From Actinomadura terrae (GTDB taxonomy: Bacteria > Actinomycetota > Actinomycetes > Streptosporangiales > Streptosporangiaceae), in NCBI RefSeq assembly GCF_022751215.1, contig NZ_JAICDG010000004.1, positions 124,001 to 188,000 of the forward strand: DNA of 64,000 bases, written 5' to 3'. The notes under the pieces are model-generated. The model made no database searches. It saw only the letters and a program-made list of their open reading frames with translations, and was not told where the DNA came from. The position numbers and the translations under genes are program-made. Of the stretch, positions 1-7,777 are shown one piece after another (position 1 is the first letter of the stretch; each line of letters opens with the position of its first letter).

Positions 1-12
1 TGCGGAGGTGTG

Positions 13-606
13 TCAGCCACTGGTGGTCCTCCTCTCTCGGCCGATGATGGAGGTGATGCAGGGATGTTGTTTGAGGTGCTTGCGGGCCTTGGCCCGCAGG
101 TCCAGGACCTTGCGCTGCGGGATGCCCAGCGCGTCGGCGATGTCGGCGCCGGAGAAGCCGTCGAGGTCGAAGGCGATCACCGCGCGGCAGTCGGCGTCCA
201 GAGATCGTAAGAGGGTGACCATGTCGTGGGCCTGGCCGGTCAACTCGGCGTGACCGGGGCCGGATGCGGGAGGATCGATGCCCTCGCCGAGCGGGACCTG
301 CGAGCGGTTGCGATGCTGGGCGCGATGGTGGTTGAGCGCCACCGCCCGCGCCCATGCGGCCGGGTCGGCGACCTGATCCCAGCACTCCTCCAGCACCTTG
401 CGCCACCCTTGCAGGGCCATCTGCTGGGCGGCGTCGCGGGCGTCCTCCAGGCTCGCGCCGGTGTACATCACGAACCGGACCAGGCGGGCGTACTCGGAGT
501 CGAAGAAGTCCAGGAAGTCCTGCCGCATCGCCGCCATCCTGGCGCCGGGGCCGGCCGGAGCCGGTCGGCGGATCGGGTCGGGCTCTGGAGGGCCATGGCT
601 ACTCAT
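13..606 (-). CDS. SigE-type RNA polymerase sigma factor (ECF-like)
   Basis: A 197-residue protein with the layout of small actinobacterial sigma-70 factors: a region-2-like helical part near residues 30-75 (DFLDFFDSEYARLVRFVM) and a region-4 helix-turn-helix near 130-180 (LDADCRAVIAFDLDG, then SGADIADALGIPQRKV). It should direct RNA polymerase to a small promoter set. No anti-sigma factor is visible, but the left side is cut by the window. The ATG at 606 overlaps the end of a small upstream ORF, which suggests coupling; internal ATGs at 537 and 528 lie closer to where sigma homology begins, so the start is uncertain. The family is clear, the targets unknown. Confidence 0.8.
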   Translation of the reverse strand: MSSHGPPEPDPIRRPAPAGPGARMAAMRQDFLDFFDSEYARLVRFVMYTGASLEDARDAAQQMALQGWRKVLEECWDQVADPAAWARAVALNHHRAQHRNRSQVPLGEGIDPPASGPGHAELTGQAHDMVTLLRSLDADCRAVIAFDLDGFSGADIADALGIPQRKVLDLRAKARKHLKQHPCITSIIGRERRTTSG

Positions 607-736
607 CGCCGGCGGACCCGCCGCGGCCGCGGCGGGCCCTGAGCCGGGTGTCGGCCACCAGGATCACCGCGGCCAGCACCGGGGCCACCGCCCCCACCAC
701 CGCTACCAGATGCATCGCACACGCCCTCCCGTTCAT
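599..736 (-). CDS. small membrane peptide (45 aa) overlapping the sigma factor
   Basis: A 45-codon ORF starts with ATG at 736 behind a GAGG motif and ends with TAG at 599-601, overlapping the sigma ATG at 606 by eight bases. Residues about 9-28 form one hydrophobic segment (HLVAVVGAVAPVLAAVILVA) followed by an arginine-rich tail (RLRARRGRG), the pattern of a single-pass protein with an inner positive face. It may only couple translation of the sigma factor, or it may be a membrane partner. No family recognised. Confidence 0.4.
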   Translation of the reverse strand: MNGRACAMHLVAVVGAVAPVLAAVILVADTRLRARRGRGGSAGDE

Positions 737-1073
737 GGCCCGCCTCGGCCGCCGGATACACCAAACCGTAGGGACGAACCGTCACCTGTAAGAGGGCAAA
801 ATCAAGATCGATGAGAAGGCCGGACCCAACTTTTTTCACCGCGTCCAGTTCCCGTCGCCTCGCGATCGTCAGCAACGCCCAAAGCGCAACCGGCGACCTC
901 GCCGACCGCGGTCCTCCTCGCCCTGCGAGGCTTCGCGACAGCCGCGCGCTCAGGACAAGCCGAACTCACCGGAGCCGCCGCGCCGGCCTCGTCCGGTCAC
1001 CCCCAGATGCCCGTCGCGGGACTCGCGAGGGTCGTCCGACGGGTCGCCGCTTCTCACCCGAAAGGAACCTGTG
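737..1073. other. intergenic region, no supported gene
   Basis: This stretch separates the sigma-factor unit from the biosynthetic cluster. It contains open frames on both strands, but they are arginine- and proline-rich with no family signature and no convincing ribosome binding site. It probably holds the promoter of the small membrane ORF and marks the left cluster border. No clear terminator was seen. Confidence 0.5.
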
Positions 1074-1880
1074 TTAGCGGGCACGGCTGCTCGTCCGGTG
1101 AAAATCGTCGTCGTTCGGTTCAATCGCCTGCCGGACGTAGGAATTCGCGTCGGCTACCGAGTAACTGCCGTCATGAAGCATCTTCTGCATCAGCACGTAG
1201 GCGGCGCCGCTTCGTAGTCCGTCACGCAGGTGCTCGAGAGTGCCGCATCCGCCCGATGCGATCACCGGTACGGAGACGGCATCGGCCATCGCGCGTACCA
1301 GTTCCAGGTCGTATCCTCGCCCGGTGCCCTCCTGGTCGAGGCTGTTGGGCAGGATGTGACTCGCCCCGAAATCGGCGAGCATCCGCGCCCAGGTGATCGC
1401 GTCCAACGGTGTCTCTGTCTCGTCTCCCTGGATCACGACGTTCCATCGTCCGTCGCCCACCCGCTGGACGTTCATGACCCCCACGACGCGTGACGAGCCG
1501 TATCGCTGCACGGCGGTGTGAAGCATGGAGGGCCTTTCCACCGAAGTCGTGCTGAGACCTACGGCGTCCGCGCCAAGTTCGAGGAGCGACTCCAGATGCG
1601 CGAGCGAGGGCACGAAGCCATCGGCGACCGTGATCCATACGGAAACATCGATCTCGTCGGCCCGGCGGATCACGTCAGCACTGGCCGCCCACTCGTCCCA
1701 GGAATCCTGGACGTCGAGAAAGACCCGTTGCGCTCCCTGCCGACCATAGTGCGAAATGATCTCGATCGGGTCCGTCGGGTCGGCGAGCCCCTGAATCCCG
1801 GATGGTTCGACCGTGCGCCCGTGGACGATATCGATCGTGGGAATTACCGGGGACGGTCGCCGGGCTTTGCTGGTTTCCAC
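1074..1880 (-). CDS. HisF-like (beta/alpha)8 barrel, copy 1, divergent active site
   Basis: A 268-residue homologue of the cyclase subunit of imidazole glycerol phosphate synthase. The N-terminal strand (IPTIDIVHGR, residues 13-22), the LDAITWARMLADFGA region and GYDLELVRAM followed by VPVIASGG align well with HisF. Asp17 matches the first catalytic Asp, but the second (Asp130 of Thermotoga HisF, in IDAKR) is Asn137 here (VMNVQR), and the GGG phosphate loop after strand 3 is VADGF (85-89). No HisH lies nearby, so histidine synthesis is unlikely; it probably acts on a related aminated or cyclising intermediate. The GTG start has GGAG six bases upstream. It follows the first A-T-R gene after a repeat-bearing gap. 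Confidence 0.88.
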   Translation of the reverse strand: METSKARRPSPVIPTIDIVHGRTVEPSGIQGLADPTDPIEIISHYGRQGAQRVFLDVQDSWDEWAASADVIRRADEIDVSVWITVADGFVPSLAHLESLLELGADAVGLSTTSVERPSMLHTAVQRYGSSRVVGVMNVQRVGDGRWNVVIQGDETETPLDAITWARMLADFGASHILPNSLDQEGTGRGYDLELVRAMADAVSVPVIASGGCGTLEHLRDGLRSGAAYVLMQKMLHDGSYSVADANSYVRQAIEPNDDDFHRTSSRAR

Positions 1881-1969
1881 CTCATTCTCCTACCTGGTCG
1901 TCGAATCGGCGGCCTTTCTGGTGCGATCCCGTCAGGCCGCGTTATGCCAATCCTCACCTATCCATCCGC

Positions 1970-2009
1970 CTGACGGGAGGCTGACTTCTGGCTGATAGGT
2001 CGCTGATAC
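1970..2009 (+). promoter_or_regulatory. four direct repeats at 11-bp spacing (SARP-type operator candidate)
   Basis: CTGACG, CTGACT, CTGATA and CTGATA begin at 1970, 1981, 1992 and 2003, an exact 11-bp phase, entirely in the 129-bp gap between the first A-T-R and hisF-like genes. Repeated heptamers with 4-bp gaps are the known SARP target layout. Read toward the hisF-like gene the core is (A/G)TCAG, and TAGGTG follows about 8 bp later. Confidence 0.6.
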
Positions 2010-5000
2010 TCAGTGATCTTCTTGAATCGGAGGACGCTGGTCGTCGAGGTGATCGATGCGGCGCGGCGGTTGCAGGAAGCCGGTGCGGCGGAGGAAGTGG
2101 AGCTGCCTGTCGAGCAGGTCGCCGTCCACCGGTGGAATCACCAGGCCGCTGCCACGCATTGCCCGGTCGAAGTTCTCCCGTCCCGGTACGGGGAGATGGG
2201 GAGCGAGATGGGCCTCGAAGACCGACATCCCGGTACGGGACGACTTTTCGGTGAACAACGGCAGGTAGTCGCCGATCGGCATATCGGGTGTCGCGGTGGC
2301 GCGCTTCCCGATGGCGGCCGTCCACTCGGTGTAGGGGACGGAGTCGACGGCGTACCCCAAGGCTCGCGCACGTTCCAGCAGGAGCGACAACGGCGCCGGA
2401 GCGGAATTCACCAGATGGTAGGTGTGTCCGTTGGGGGGCTCGGCGGTGACCAGTCGCACCAGTGCGGCGGCCGCGGTGTCGACGGGCACCAGATCCAGGC
2501 GCAGCGGCACCCGCGGCGCCAAGCCGTCCTCCAGCATGGTCTTGATCAGGGCGCACATCATGGTGGCGGTGTTCTGCACGCCTCGGTCGGTGGTTCCGGT
2601 GATCTCCGATGGACGGTAGACGCTGACGGGCAGGCCCCGCTCGGCGGCCCCGCGCAGCATGGCCTCGGCCACCCACTTGGTCTCGGCGTAGCCCTGGTCG
2701 AGCAGGTGCGGCTCACCGAGGGGGGCGTCCTCGGGCACGCGGTCGACGCCCTCGGCGCCGAGTCCGGCCGTCACGTCGATTGACGAGACGAAATGGAGTG
2801 CCTTGACGTCGCCCGTGACGGCCAGGCGGAGGAGCGTGCGGACACTGTCCACGTTGGCCTGGCGCAGCCGGGAGTAGGGATAGCGGAAGTTGACGTGGGC
2901 GCCGTTGTGGACGATGGTGTCGACCTCCCTGGCCAGTCGCGCGGTGGCGGCCTCGTCGAGTCCCAGCCCGGGTGCGCTCAGGTCGGCGGGCAACGCGGTG
3001 ACCCGCTCGGTCAGCTCCCCCGGCGGCAGCCCGTAGCGGCGCAGTGCGGCGGCGATGCGCCGCAAGCCCTCCGCTGGGTCCTCGGCACGGACCGGACAGA
3101 TCAGGCGAACGTCGGTGACGTCCAGGAACCGCCGGGTCAGGAACGCTCCGACGAAACCCGTGGCACCGGTGAGCAGGACGGAGCGGGGCGCGGAAACGGG
3201 AGGGGACGAGGCGGGGACGCGCAGGTCCGGGTCGAGCACGGCTTCGGCGTGGAGGTCCGGGGTCTCCGGAGGCAGGTCGGCTCGGCCGGATCGCAGATCG
3301 TCCAGGCGGGCGGCCAGGTCGTGCAGGACCGGGGTGTCCAGCACCAGGCGGACCAGGGACCGGTCGTTGGCCCGGTCGAGGCCGAGCGCGTCGCGCAGCG
3401 CCGGGACGAGCCGCACCACCTGGAGGGACTGGCCGCCCAGGGCGAAGAAGTCGTCCTCGCGGCGGACACCGTGTACCCCCAGGGCCCGCGCCCACAGTCG
3501 GGCCAGGACCAGCTCGGTGTCCCCGCGCGGAGAGCCGCTGGTCGCGCCTCCGCCGGGCGTCTCGCGGACGGCCAGTGCCTTCACCGCCTCCGCGTCGACC
3601 TTGCCGGTCCGCCCGAGCGGCAGGCGGGGAGTCACCGCGAGCCGGGCCGGGAGCATGAACCGGGGAAGCCGGTCCGCCAGGAAGGACCGCAGGACTCGCG
3701 CGAACCGGCGCCGCTCCTCCTCGTCGCGGGCGGGGTGCCGTGGCGCCGCCCACAACACCAGTGCCCTGTCCTCGGCGTCCGCTTCGTCCACCACCGCCTT
3801 GGCGTCGTGCACCTGGGGGTGGGCGGCCGCGACCGTCTCGACCTCGCCGAGTTCGACCCGGTACCCGCGGATCTTCACCTGCCGGTCCATGCGTCCGGTG
3901 AACTCCAGGACGCCGTCCGAGCGCCACAGCCCGCGGTCCCCGGTCCTGTACATGAGGGCGCCACGCCGGCGGAGAAAGGGGTCGGGCACGAAACGCTCCG
4001 CGGTGCGTTCCTGGTCGCCGAGATAGCCGAGGGCGACTCCGTCCCCGCCCACGTACAGTTCGCCCTCCTCCTCCGGTTCGCACGGGGAGCGGTCCTCGCG
4101 GAGCACATAGCAGGTGGAGTTCGCGATCGGCCGGCCGATCGGCACCGTCTGGGCGATCGGGGGCAGAGCGGTGATCAAGCGGGTGGTGGAGAAGGTGGCG
4201 TTCTCGCACGGTCCGTAGCCGCTCATCAGGTGGCCGGGCGGCCCGGCGTCCAGGATCGCGCGCATGCATTCCGGGTTGAGGGTGTCGCCGCCGGCGATGA
4301 CGTACCGCAGGGGGGCGAACATGTCGGGGCAGGCGAATCCCATCCGGTGGAACAGCCCGGCGGTCAGCCACATGACGGTGGCGCCGCTCCGCCTGATCTC
4401 CTGGCGCAGTGCCGCCGGCGACAGCAGCGCCTCCGGTTCGGGCAGCACCAGGTGCGCGCCGGTGAGGTGGGCCCCGAAGATCTCGAAGCAGGACACGTCG
4501 AAGGCGGGGGCGGTGGTGGCGAGGAACACGTCGTCGGCGCGCAGGTCGACGTAGTCGGCCCCCGCCACCAGCCGCACCGTGCCGCGGTGCGGCACCGCGA
4601 CCGCCTTGGGCGGACCGGTCGAGCCGGAGGTGAACATCACATAGGCCGGGTCGGTGGCCCTGACCGACGTCCTTCTCGTGGCGGGTGCCGGCGACGGCGT
4701 TTCGTCCATGAGGAGCACGGAGGGGCCCGTCAGCCGGTCCCGCCACCGGTCCAGGGTGGCGACGTGGCCGATACCGATCCTGTCGACCATCTCCTGGAGC
4801 CGGGCGTCGGGCTGGTCGGGATCCAGCGGGACATAGACGCCGCCGGCGTGGAGGACGGCCCAGAGCGCCACCACCGATGCCACCGACCGCTCCAGCAGGA
4901 GCCCGACCAGGTCACCGTCGCTCACGCCGTGGTCCCGGCGGAGTAGGTGGGCGAAGCCCGTGGCCCGGTCCGCCAGCTCGCGGTAGCTGAGCGTCGTGCC

Positions 5001-5138
5001 GCCCGCGGTGAGCGCCGGTGCGGCGGGGAAGCGGTCCACCTGACGGGCGAACAACTGCGGGAGCGTCGCGTGCCGCGGGTAGGGGCGCGCGGTGTCGTTC
5101 CAGCGTTTCACGTGCTCGGGTACAGAGCGGGGCATCAT
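2010..5138 (-). CDS. NRPS-like A-T-R enzyme (carboxylic acid reductase type), copy 1
   Basis: A stand-alone adenylation, carrier and thioester-reductase protein of about 1042 residues. It should activate an amino acid with ATP, load it on phosphopantetheine and release it by NADPH reduction as an aldehyde or alcohol. Visible are A3 (TSGSTGPPKAVAVPH), A5 (GYGPCENATF), A7 (YRTGD), A8 (GRMDRQVKIRGYRVELGEVE), the A10 lysine (LGRTGKVD), the carrier serine in LGGQSL (about Ser571), the Rossmann motif GATGFVG (about 658-664) and the reductase Tyr/Lys in GYAETKW. The pocket read by eye against GrsA is DVFWIGGTFK, one change from the classic valine code DAFWIGGTFK. GAGAGAAG precedes the tandem ATGs at 5138 and 5135, so I prefer 5138 to the GTG at 5150. 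Confidence 0.95.
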   Translation of the reverse strand: MMPRSVPEHVKRWNDTARPYPRHATLPQLFARQVDRFPAAPALTAGGTTLSYRELADRATGFAHLLRRDHGVSDGDLVGLLLERSVASVVALWAVLHAGGVYVPLDPDQPDARLQEMVDRIGIGHVATLDRWRDRLTGPSVLLMDETPSPAPATRRTSVRATDPAYVMFTSGSTGPPKAVAVPHRGTVRLVAGADYVDLRADDVFLATTAPAFDVSCFEIFGAHLTGAHLVLPEPEALLSPAALRQEIRRSGATVMWLTAGLFHRMGFACPDMFAPLRYVIAGGDTLNPECMRAILDAGPPGHLMSGYGPCENATFSTTRLITALPPIAQTVPIGRPIANSTCYVLREDRSPCEPEEEGELYVGGDGVALGYLGDQERTAERFVPDPFLRRRGALMYRTGDRGLWRSDGVLEFTGRMDRQVKIRGYRVELGEVETVAAAHPQVHDAKAVVDEADAEDRALVLWAAPRHPARDEEERRRFARVLRSFLADRLPRFMLPARLAVTPRLPLGRTGKVDAEAVKALAVRETPGGGATSGSPRGDTELVLARLWARALGVHGVRREDDFFALGGQSLQVVRLVPALRDALGLDRANDRSLVRLVLDTPVLHDLAARLDDLRSGRADLPPETPDLHAEAVLDPDLRVPASSPPVSAPRSVLLTGATGFVGAFLTRRFLDVTDVRLICPVRAEDPAEGLRRIAAALRRYGLPPGELTERVTALPADLSAPGLGLDEAATARLAREVDTIVHNGAHVNFRYPYSRLRQANVDSVRTLLRLAVTGDVKALHFVSSIDVTAGLGAEGVDRVPEDAPLGEPHLLDQGYAETKWVAEAMLRGAAERGLPVSVYRPSEITGTTDRGVQNTATMMCALIKTMLEDGLAPRVPLRLDLVPVDTAAAALVRLVTAEPPNGHTYHLVNSAPAPLSLLLERARALGYAVDSVPYTEWTAAIGKRATATPDMPIGDYLPLFTEKSSRTGMSVFEAHLAPHLPVPGRENFDRAMRGSGLVIPPVDGDLLDRQLHFLRRTGFLQPPRRIDHLDDQRPPIQEDH

Positions 5139-5308
5139 CGCTTCTCTCACGGTGAGGAGGCGGGGGCGCGGGCGGGGGCGCGTCGGCCCTGGCGGCCCGG
5201 CCGTCAGTCAGAGCAGGCCGCGGCGTCCTGGAAGATCGCGCCGTGCTCACCGGTCATAGAGCGCGAACGCCGCCACTCCAAGTTTGCCGCGTGGGCCATT
5301 TTCACTTT

Positions 5309-5968
5309 CTACCCGGTTTCCCCTCGCGGGGCGAGCACCGATTTCCAATAAAGGACGACGCACTCGTCCATGAGGCGGCCGACACTGAGAGCCCGGTCGG
5401 GGTCATCGCCCTTGTCCAGCCCTTCCTGGACGAATTCCAGGGTTTGCTCGCACAGGCCCTCGGGCGCTTCATCGGAGTAGTAGTCGATGATGTCGCCGGG
5501 GATGGCTTCCGGTGCGTCGCCGAAGGCTTCGGCCAGCCGGGCGGCGGTGTGGTAGTACCGGTGAAGGTCGGCGTAGATGGCCATGCCGAAGTCCGCCTGG
5601 CTGCCGTGCAACGAGGTCCAGCACAGCAGGCCCAGGTAGGCGGTGGACTCCTGGGTCCAGGGCGGGGTGAGCAGCGCGATGCTGCTCAGCCCTACCGAGG
5701 ACTCCATCGCGGGCAGCTTGCGCTGCGCGCTGTAGGCCATGGCACTCAGCTGCTGAAATATCGCGTGGGGATAGCGCAGAGCGCCGATGGCATAGGCGGA
5801 GACCTCGGTGCCGGCCGCACTCGACTCCAATCTCACCAGATCGCGAAGTCTCTTCTCGGCGGCCCCGCCGGAGCGGATGTATTCGTACACGCAGTCCAGT
5901 CGCCGAGCGGACTCCCGGTTTCCGGTCAGGTCGTCGGCGAGGGCCCGCGCGTCAGTGCCGGTGGACAT
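5309..5968 (-). CDS. TenA/THI-4-like helical protein, copy 1
   Basis: A 219-residue all-helical protein resembling the TenA/thiaminase II superfamily: RYPHAIFQQL, then the LHGSQADFGMAIYADLHRYY helix and a C-terminal RLMDECVVLYWKSV that mirrors the terminal helix of TenA. The Cys used by thiaminase II appears replaced by Asp (AIYADLHRYY), and the terminal Glu is not conserved. No clear heme-oxygenase-like diiron pattern was found, although that superfamily shares the fold and oxidises amino-acid-like substrates in other clusters. Its partner at 10203-10919 shares the HG(S/T)QAD motif and the GDDPD..........R pattern. It lies upstream of the first A-T-R gene with a 170-bp gap. Confidence 0.75.
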   Translation of the reverse strand: MSTGTDARALADDLTGNRESARRLDCVYEYIRSGGAAEKRLRDLVRLESSAAGTEVSAYAIGALRYPHAIFQQLSAMAYSAQRKLPAMESSVGLSSIALLTPPWTQESTAYLGLLCWTSLHGSQADFGMAIYADLHRYYHTAARLAEAFGDAPEAIPGDIIDYYSDEAPEGLCEQTLEFVQEGLDKGDDPDRALSVGRLMDECVVLYWKSVLAPRGETG

Positions 5969-6065
5969 GGAACATCAGCGCCTTCGGATATTGTCTGCTG
6001 CCTGCTCGGGCAACTTTACCCCCGGACTTCGACATAAACCCGGCGCCCGACGCGACAGGAGTTCG

Positions 6066-6094
6066 CGTCAGGAGCTTGTCAGTGCGATGTCACT
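6066..6094 (-). promoter_or_regulatory. three direct repeats at 11-bp spacing upstream of TenA-like gene 1
   Basis: On the plus strand CGTCAG, TGTCAG and TGTCAC begin at 6066, 6077 and 6088; read toward the TenA-like gene they are CTGAC-type repeats. The phase is exactly 11 bp and the gene starts about 100 bp away. It matches the arrays at 1970 and 10035, so one regulator, probably the cluster SARP, likely reads all of them. Confidence 0.55.
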
Positions 6095-6276
6095 GAAATA
6101 TCAAGGCCATAGGAAGCGGCGGGAGAGATGACAATGGTCGGCCACGGTGGGGAGGTCGCCGATGAAATGTCGGCGTGATCATCCGGTGCCTGGAAATCGG
6201 CGATGACCGGACCGCCGGGGAGTCGGAGCGTCGTCGGCGGCCGGGGGCCCAGGGCGGCGCTCGGCGCGGCCGCGTT

Positions 6277-7242
6277 TCAGGACACCAGCAGCACCTTGCC
6301 CGTCCGGCCCGGCCGCGCCGCCTGCTGGACGGCGTCCCGCACGTCCGACAGGGGGAACCGCGCCGCCACGTCCGTCGCGACGGCACCGGACCGGACCGCG
6401 GCGATGACCTCGTCACCGAGTTCGGCCCGCTGCGCGGCGGTGAGTTTCCGCAGGTGCTCGGGAAGCCAGAAGCCGCTCACCTGGACGGATCGGAACACCA
6501 GGTCCTCGACCGGTACGACAGCGGGGTCCTCGGCCAGCATGCCGTAGCAGATCAGCCGACCGCCATCGGACAGGCAGCGGGCGAGGCGCGTGGTGGCCGC
6601 GCCTCCCACCGCGTCGAGAGCGACCGCGGCGCCGCTCCCGGGAAGCCGTTCGGCGCTCTCCGGCACCGCCGCCGGTGAGTCGTCGATGACCACGGCTCCC
6701 AACGACTCCAGCAACGCGGTGTGGCGCCGGTCGCGGACGAGGGCCAGGCACCGGACGCCCTCCCGGGCGGCGAGGCTGATCACCCCCCGGCCGACCGCCG
6801 ACGCGGCCGCGTTGAGCGCCAGCCACTGACCGGGCCGCAACCGCGCCAGCCGGAGCAGCAGGAGTGCGGTCGCGGGGTTGATCATCAATTGGCACGCGGT
6901 CTCGTCCGAGATGTCGTCCGGCACGACGGTCAGGCCGCCGGGCTCGGTGACGACCTGGTCCTGCCAGGTACCGAAGGCGTCCACCGCCACCCGCGTCCCC
7001 GGGGGCGGGCCGCCGCCCTCGCCCGCCGTCTCCACGACTCCGACCGCCTCGAAGCCCACCGGTGAGGGCAGGGCGGGCCGGCGGCCATAGCGGCCCCGGA
7101 CGAAGAGCAGGTCCGAGGGGTTCACCGGCCGGGCCGTGATCCGGACACGGACCTGGCCGGGTGCGGGATCAGGAACGGGGGCATCGACACACGCCAACAC
7201 CTCACCCGGGTCACCGACGCGGTCGAATCGCACCATCCGCAT
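6277..7242 (-). CDS. zinc-lacking MDR-family NADPH oxidoreductase (quinone/enoyl reductase type)
   Basis: A medium-chain dehydrogenase/reductase of about 321 residues. The N-terminal GroES-like domain has PVNPSDLLFVRGRYG and PVGFEAVGVVE; the Rossmann domain has LNAAASAVGRGVISLA, which departs from the usual GxGxxG yet keeps its AxxAVG core. Zinc-binding cysteines are absent, as in quinone oxidoreductases and mitochondrial-type 2-enoyl thioester reductases. It could reduce an unsaturated or carbonyl cluster intermediate. ATG at 7242 is preceded by GGAG at a good distance, while the ATG at 7254 abuts its GAGGG, so I prefer 7242. It stands alone on the minus strand between the TenA-like and PLP genes. 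Confidence 0.85.
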   Translation of the reverse strand: MRMVRFDRVGDPGEVLACVDAPVPDPAPGQVRVRITARPVNPSDLLFVRGRYGRRPALPSPVGFEAVGVVETAGEGGGPPPGTRVAVDAFGTWQDQVVTEPGGLTVVPDDISDETACQLMINPATALLLLRLARLRPGQWLALNAAASAVGRGVISLAAREGVRCLALVRDRRHTALLESLGAVVIDDSPAAVPESAERLPGSGAAVALDAVGGAATTRLARCLSDGGRLICYGMLAEDPAVVPVEDLVFRSVQVSGFWLPEHLRKLTAAQRAELGDEVIAAVRSGAVATDVAARFPLSDVRDAVQQAARPGRTGKVLLVS

Positions 7243-7354
7243 GGTCCGCTCCATCCCTCACTGTTGTCCGGCCGTCAGCTCGCCCAAGGACCTGTACCCC
7301 TGGTCGCGCCGGGGCACCTGGACCGAACGACACAGGACGAGGCGCCCACCGTCG

Positions 7355-7393
7355 CGTCAGAACAACAGCGGCGGCATGTCAGCCTGTCGTCTC
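7355..7393 (-). promoter_or_regulatory. weaker 11-bp-phased repeat array upstream of the MDR gene
   Basis: CGTCAG at 7355 and TGTCAG at 7377 are exactly two 11-bp turns apart, with weak matches at 7366 and 7388 (CGTCTC). The array lies about 100 bp from the MDR start, the same distance as the array before TenA-like gene 1. Only two units are strong, so this is tentative. Confidence 0.35.
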
Positions 7394-7461
7394 AACCTCG
7401 GGCAAGCCACCAGGCCGATGCTCGGCGGGCGGTAAGGGTGCGGCACTGCCATCGTGGCGCC

Positions 7462-7640
7462 GTGCCTGCGAAAGGCGAATCGACGAGAAAGGCTGCCCGG
7501 CGTAACCGCCAGCAGGAGATATCGAATCTAGAGGTCGTGATCGGACAGGTGCAGACCGTCCTGCACCAGCAACGGGCGCTTCTGAAAGAACTGCGTTCGT
7601 TGCCGGCCGGCGTCATCGAACCATGTCGAATATCTAAATC
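7462..7640 (+). other. possible coiled-coil ORF remnant in the MDR/PLP-enzyme gap
   Basis: The 535-bp gap between the MDR and PLP genes holds a plus-strand frame opening with GTG at 7462. Its first 50 residues look protein-like, helical and amphipathic (LEVVIGQVQTVLHQQRALLK). After about 7640 the frame runs into basic, proline-rich sequence antisense to the PLP gene and loses this character. It may be a decayed small gene or chance. No family recognised. Confidence 0.25.
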
Positions 7641-7777
7641 CTCGAACGTTGACCAGGACTACGCGAGGGACTCATTTCGGCACCGGCGTCCGAATCACCG
7701 GAGTGATGGCCGCCAGCCCTTTGAAGGTCCAGGTCAGGTGCCGGAGGGACTGCCTACAGCACACCGGCGAGCCGGTA

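Noticed and set aside
603..875. Minus-strand 90-codon frame over the sigma leader
   Set aside because: Glycine- and arginine-rich after residue 50, no family signature, and it overlaps a better small ORF with a ribosome binding site.
811..1396. Plus-strand frames opposite hisF-like gene 1
   Set aside because: Arg/Pro/Ser-rich, antisense to a clear gene and lacking ribosome binding sites.
2793..4946. Long plus-strand frame of 717 codons
   Set aside because: It is the antisense shadow of the A-T-R gene; composition is biased and no domain is recognisable.
6128..6178. 16-codon plus-strand ORF right of the 6066 repeat array
   Set aside because: Very short, with GGGAGAG touching its first ATG; no evidence beyond position.
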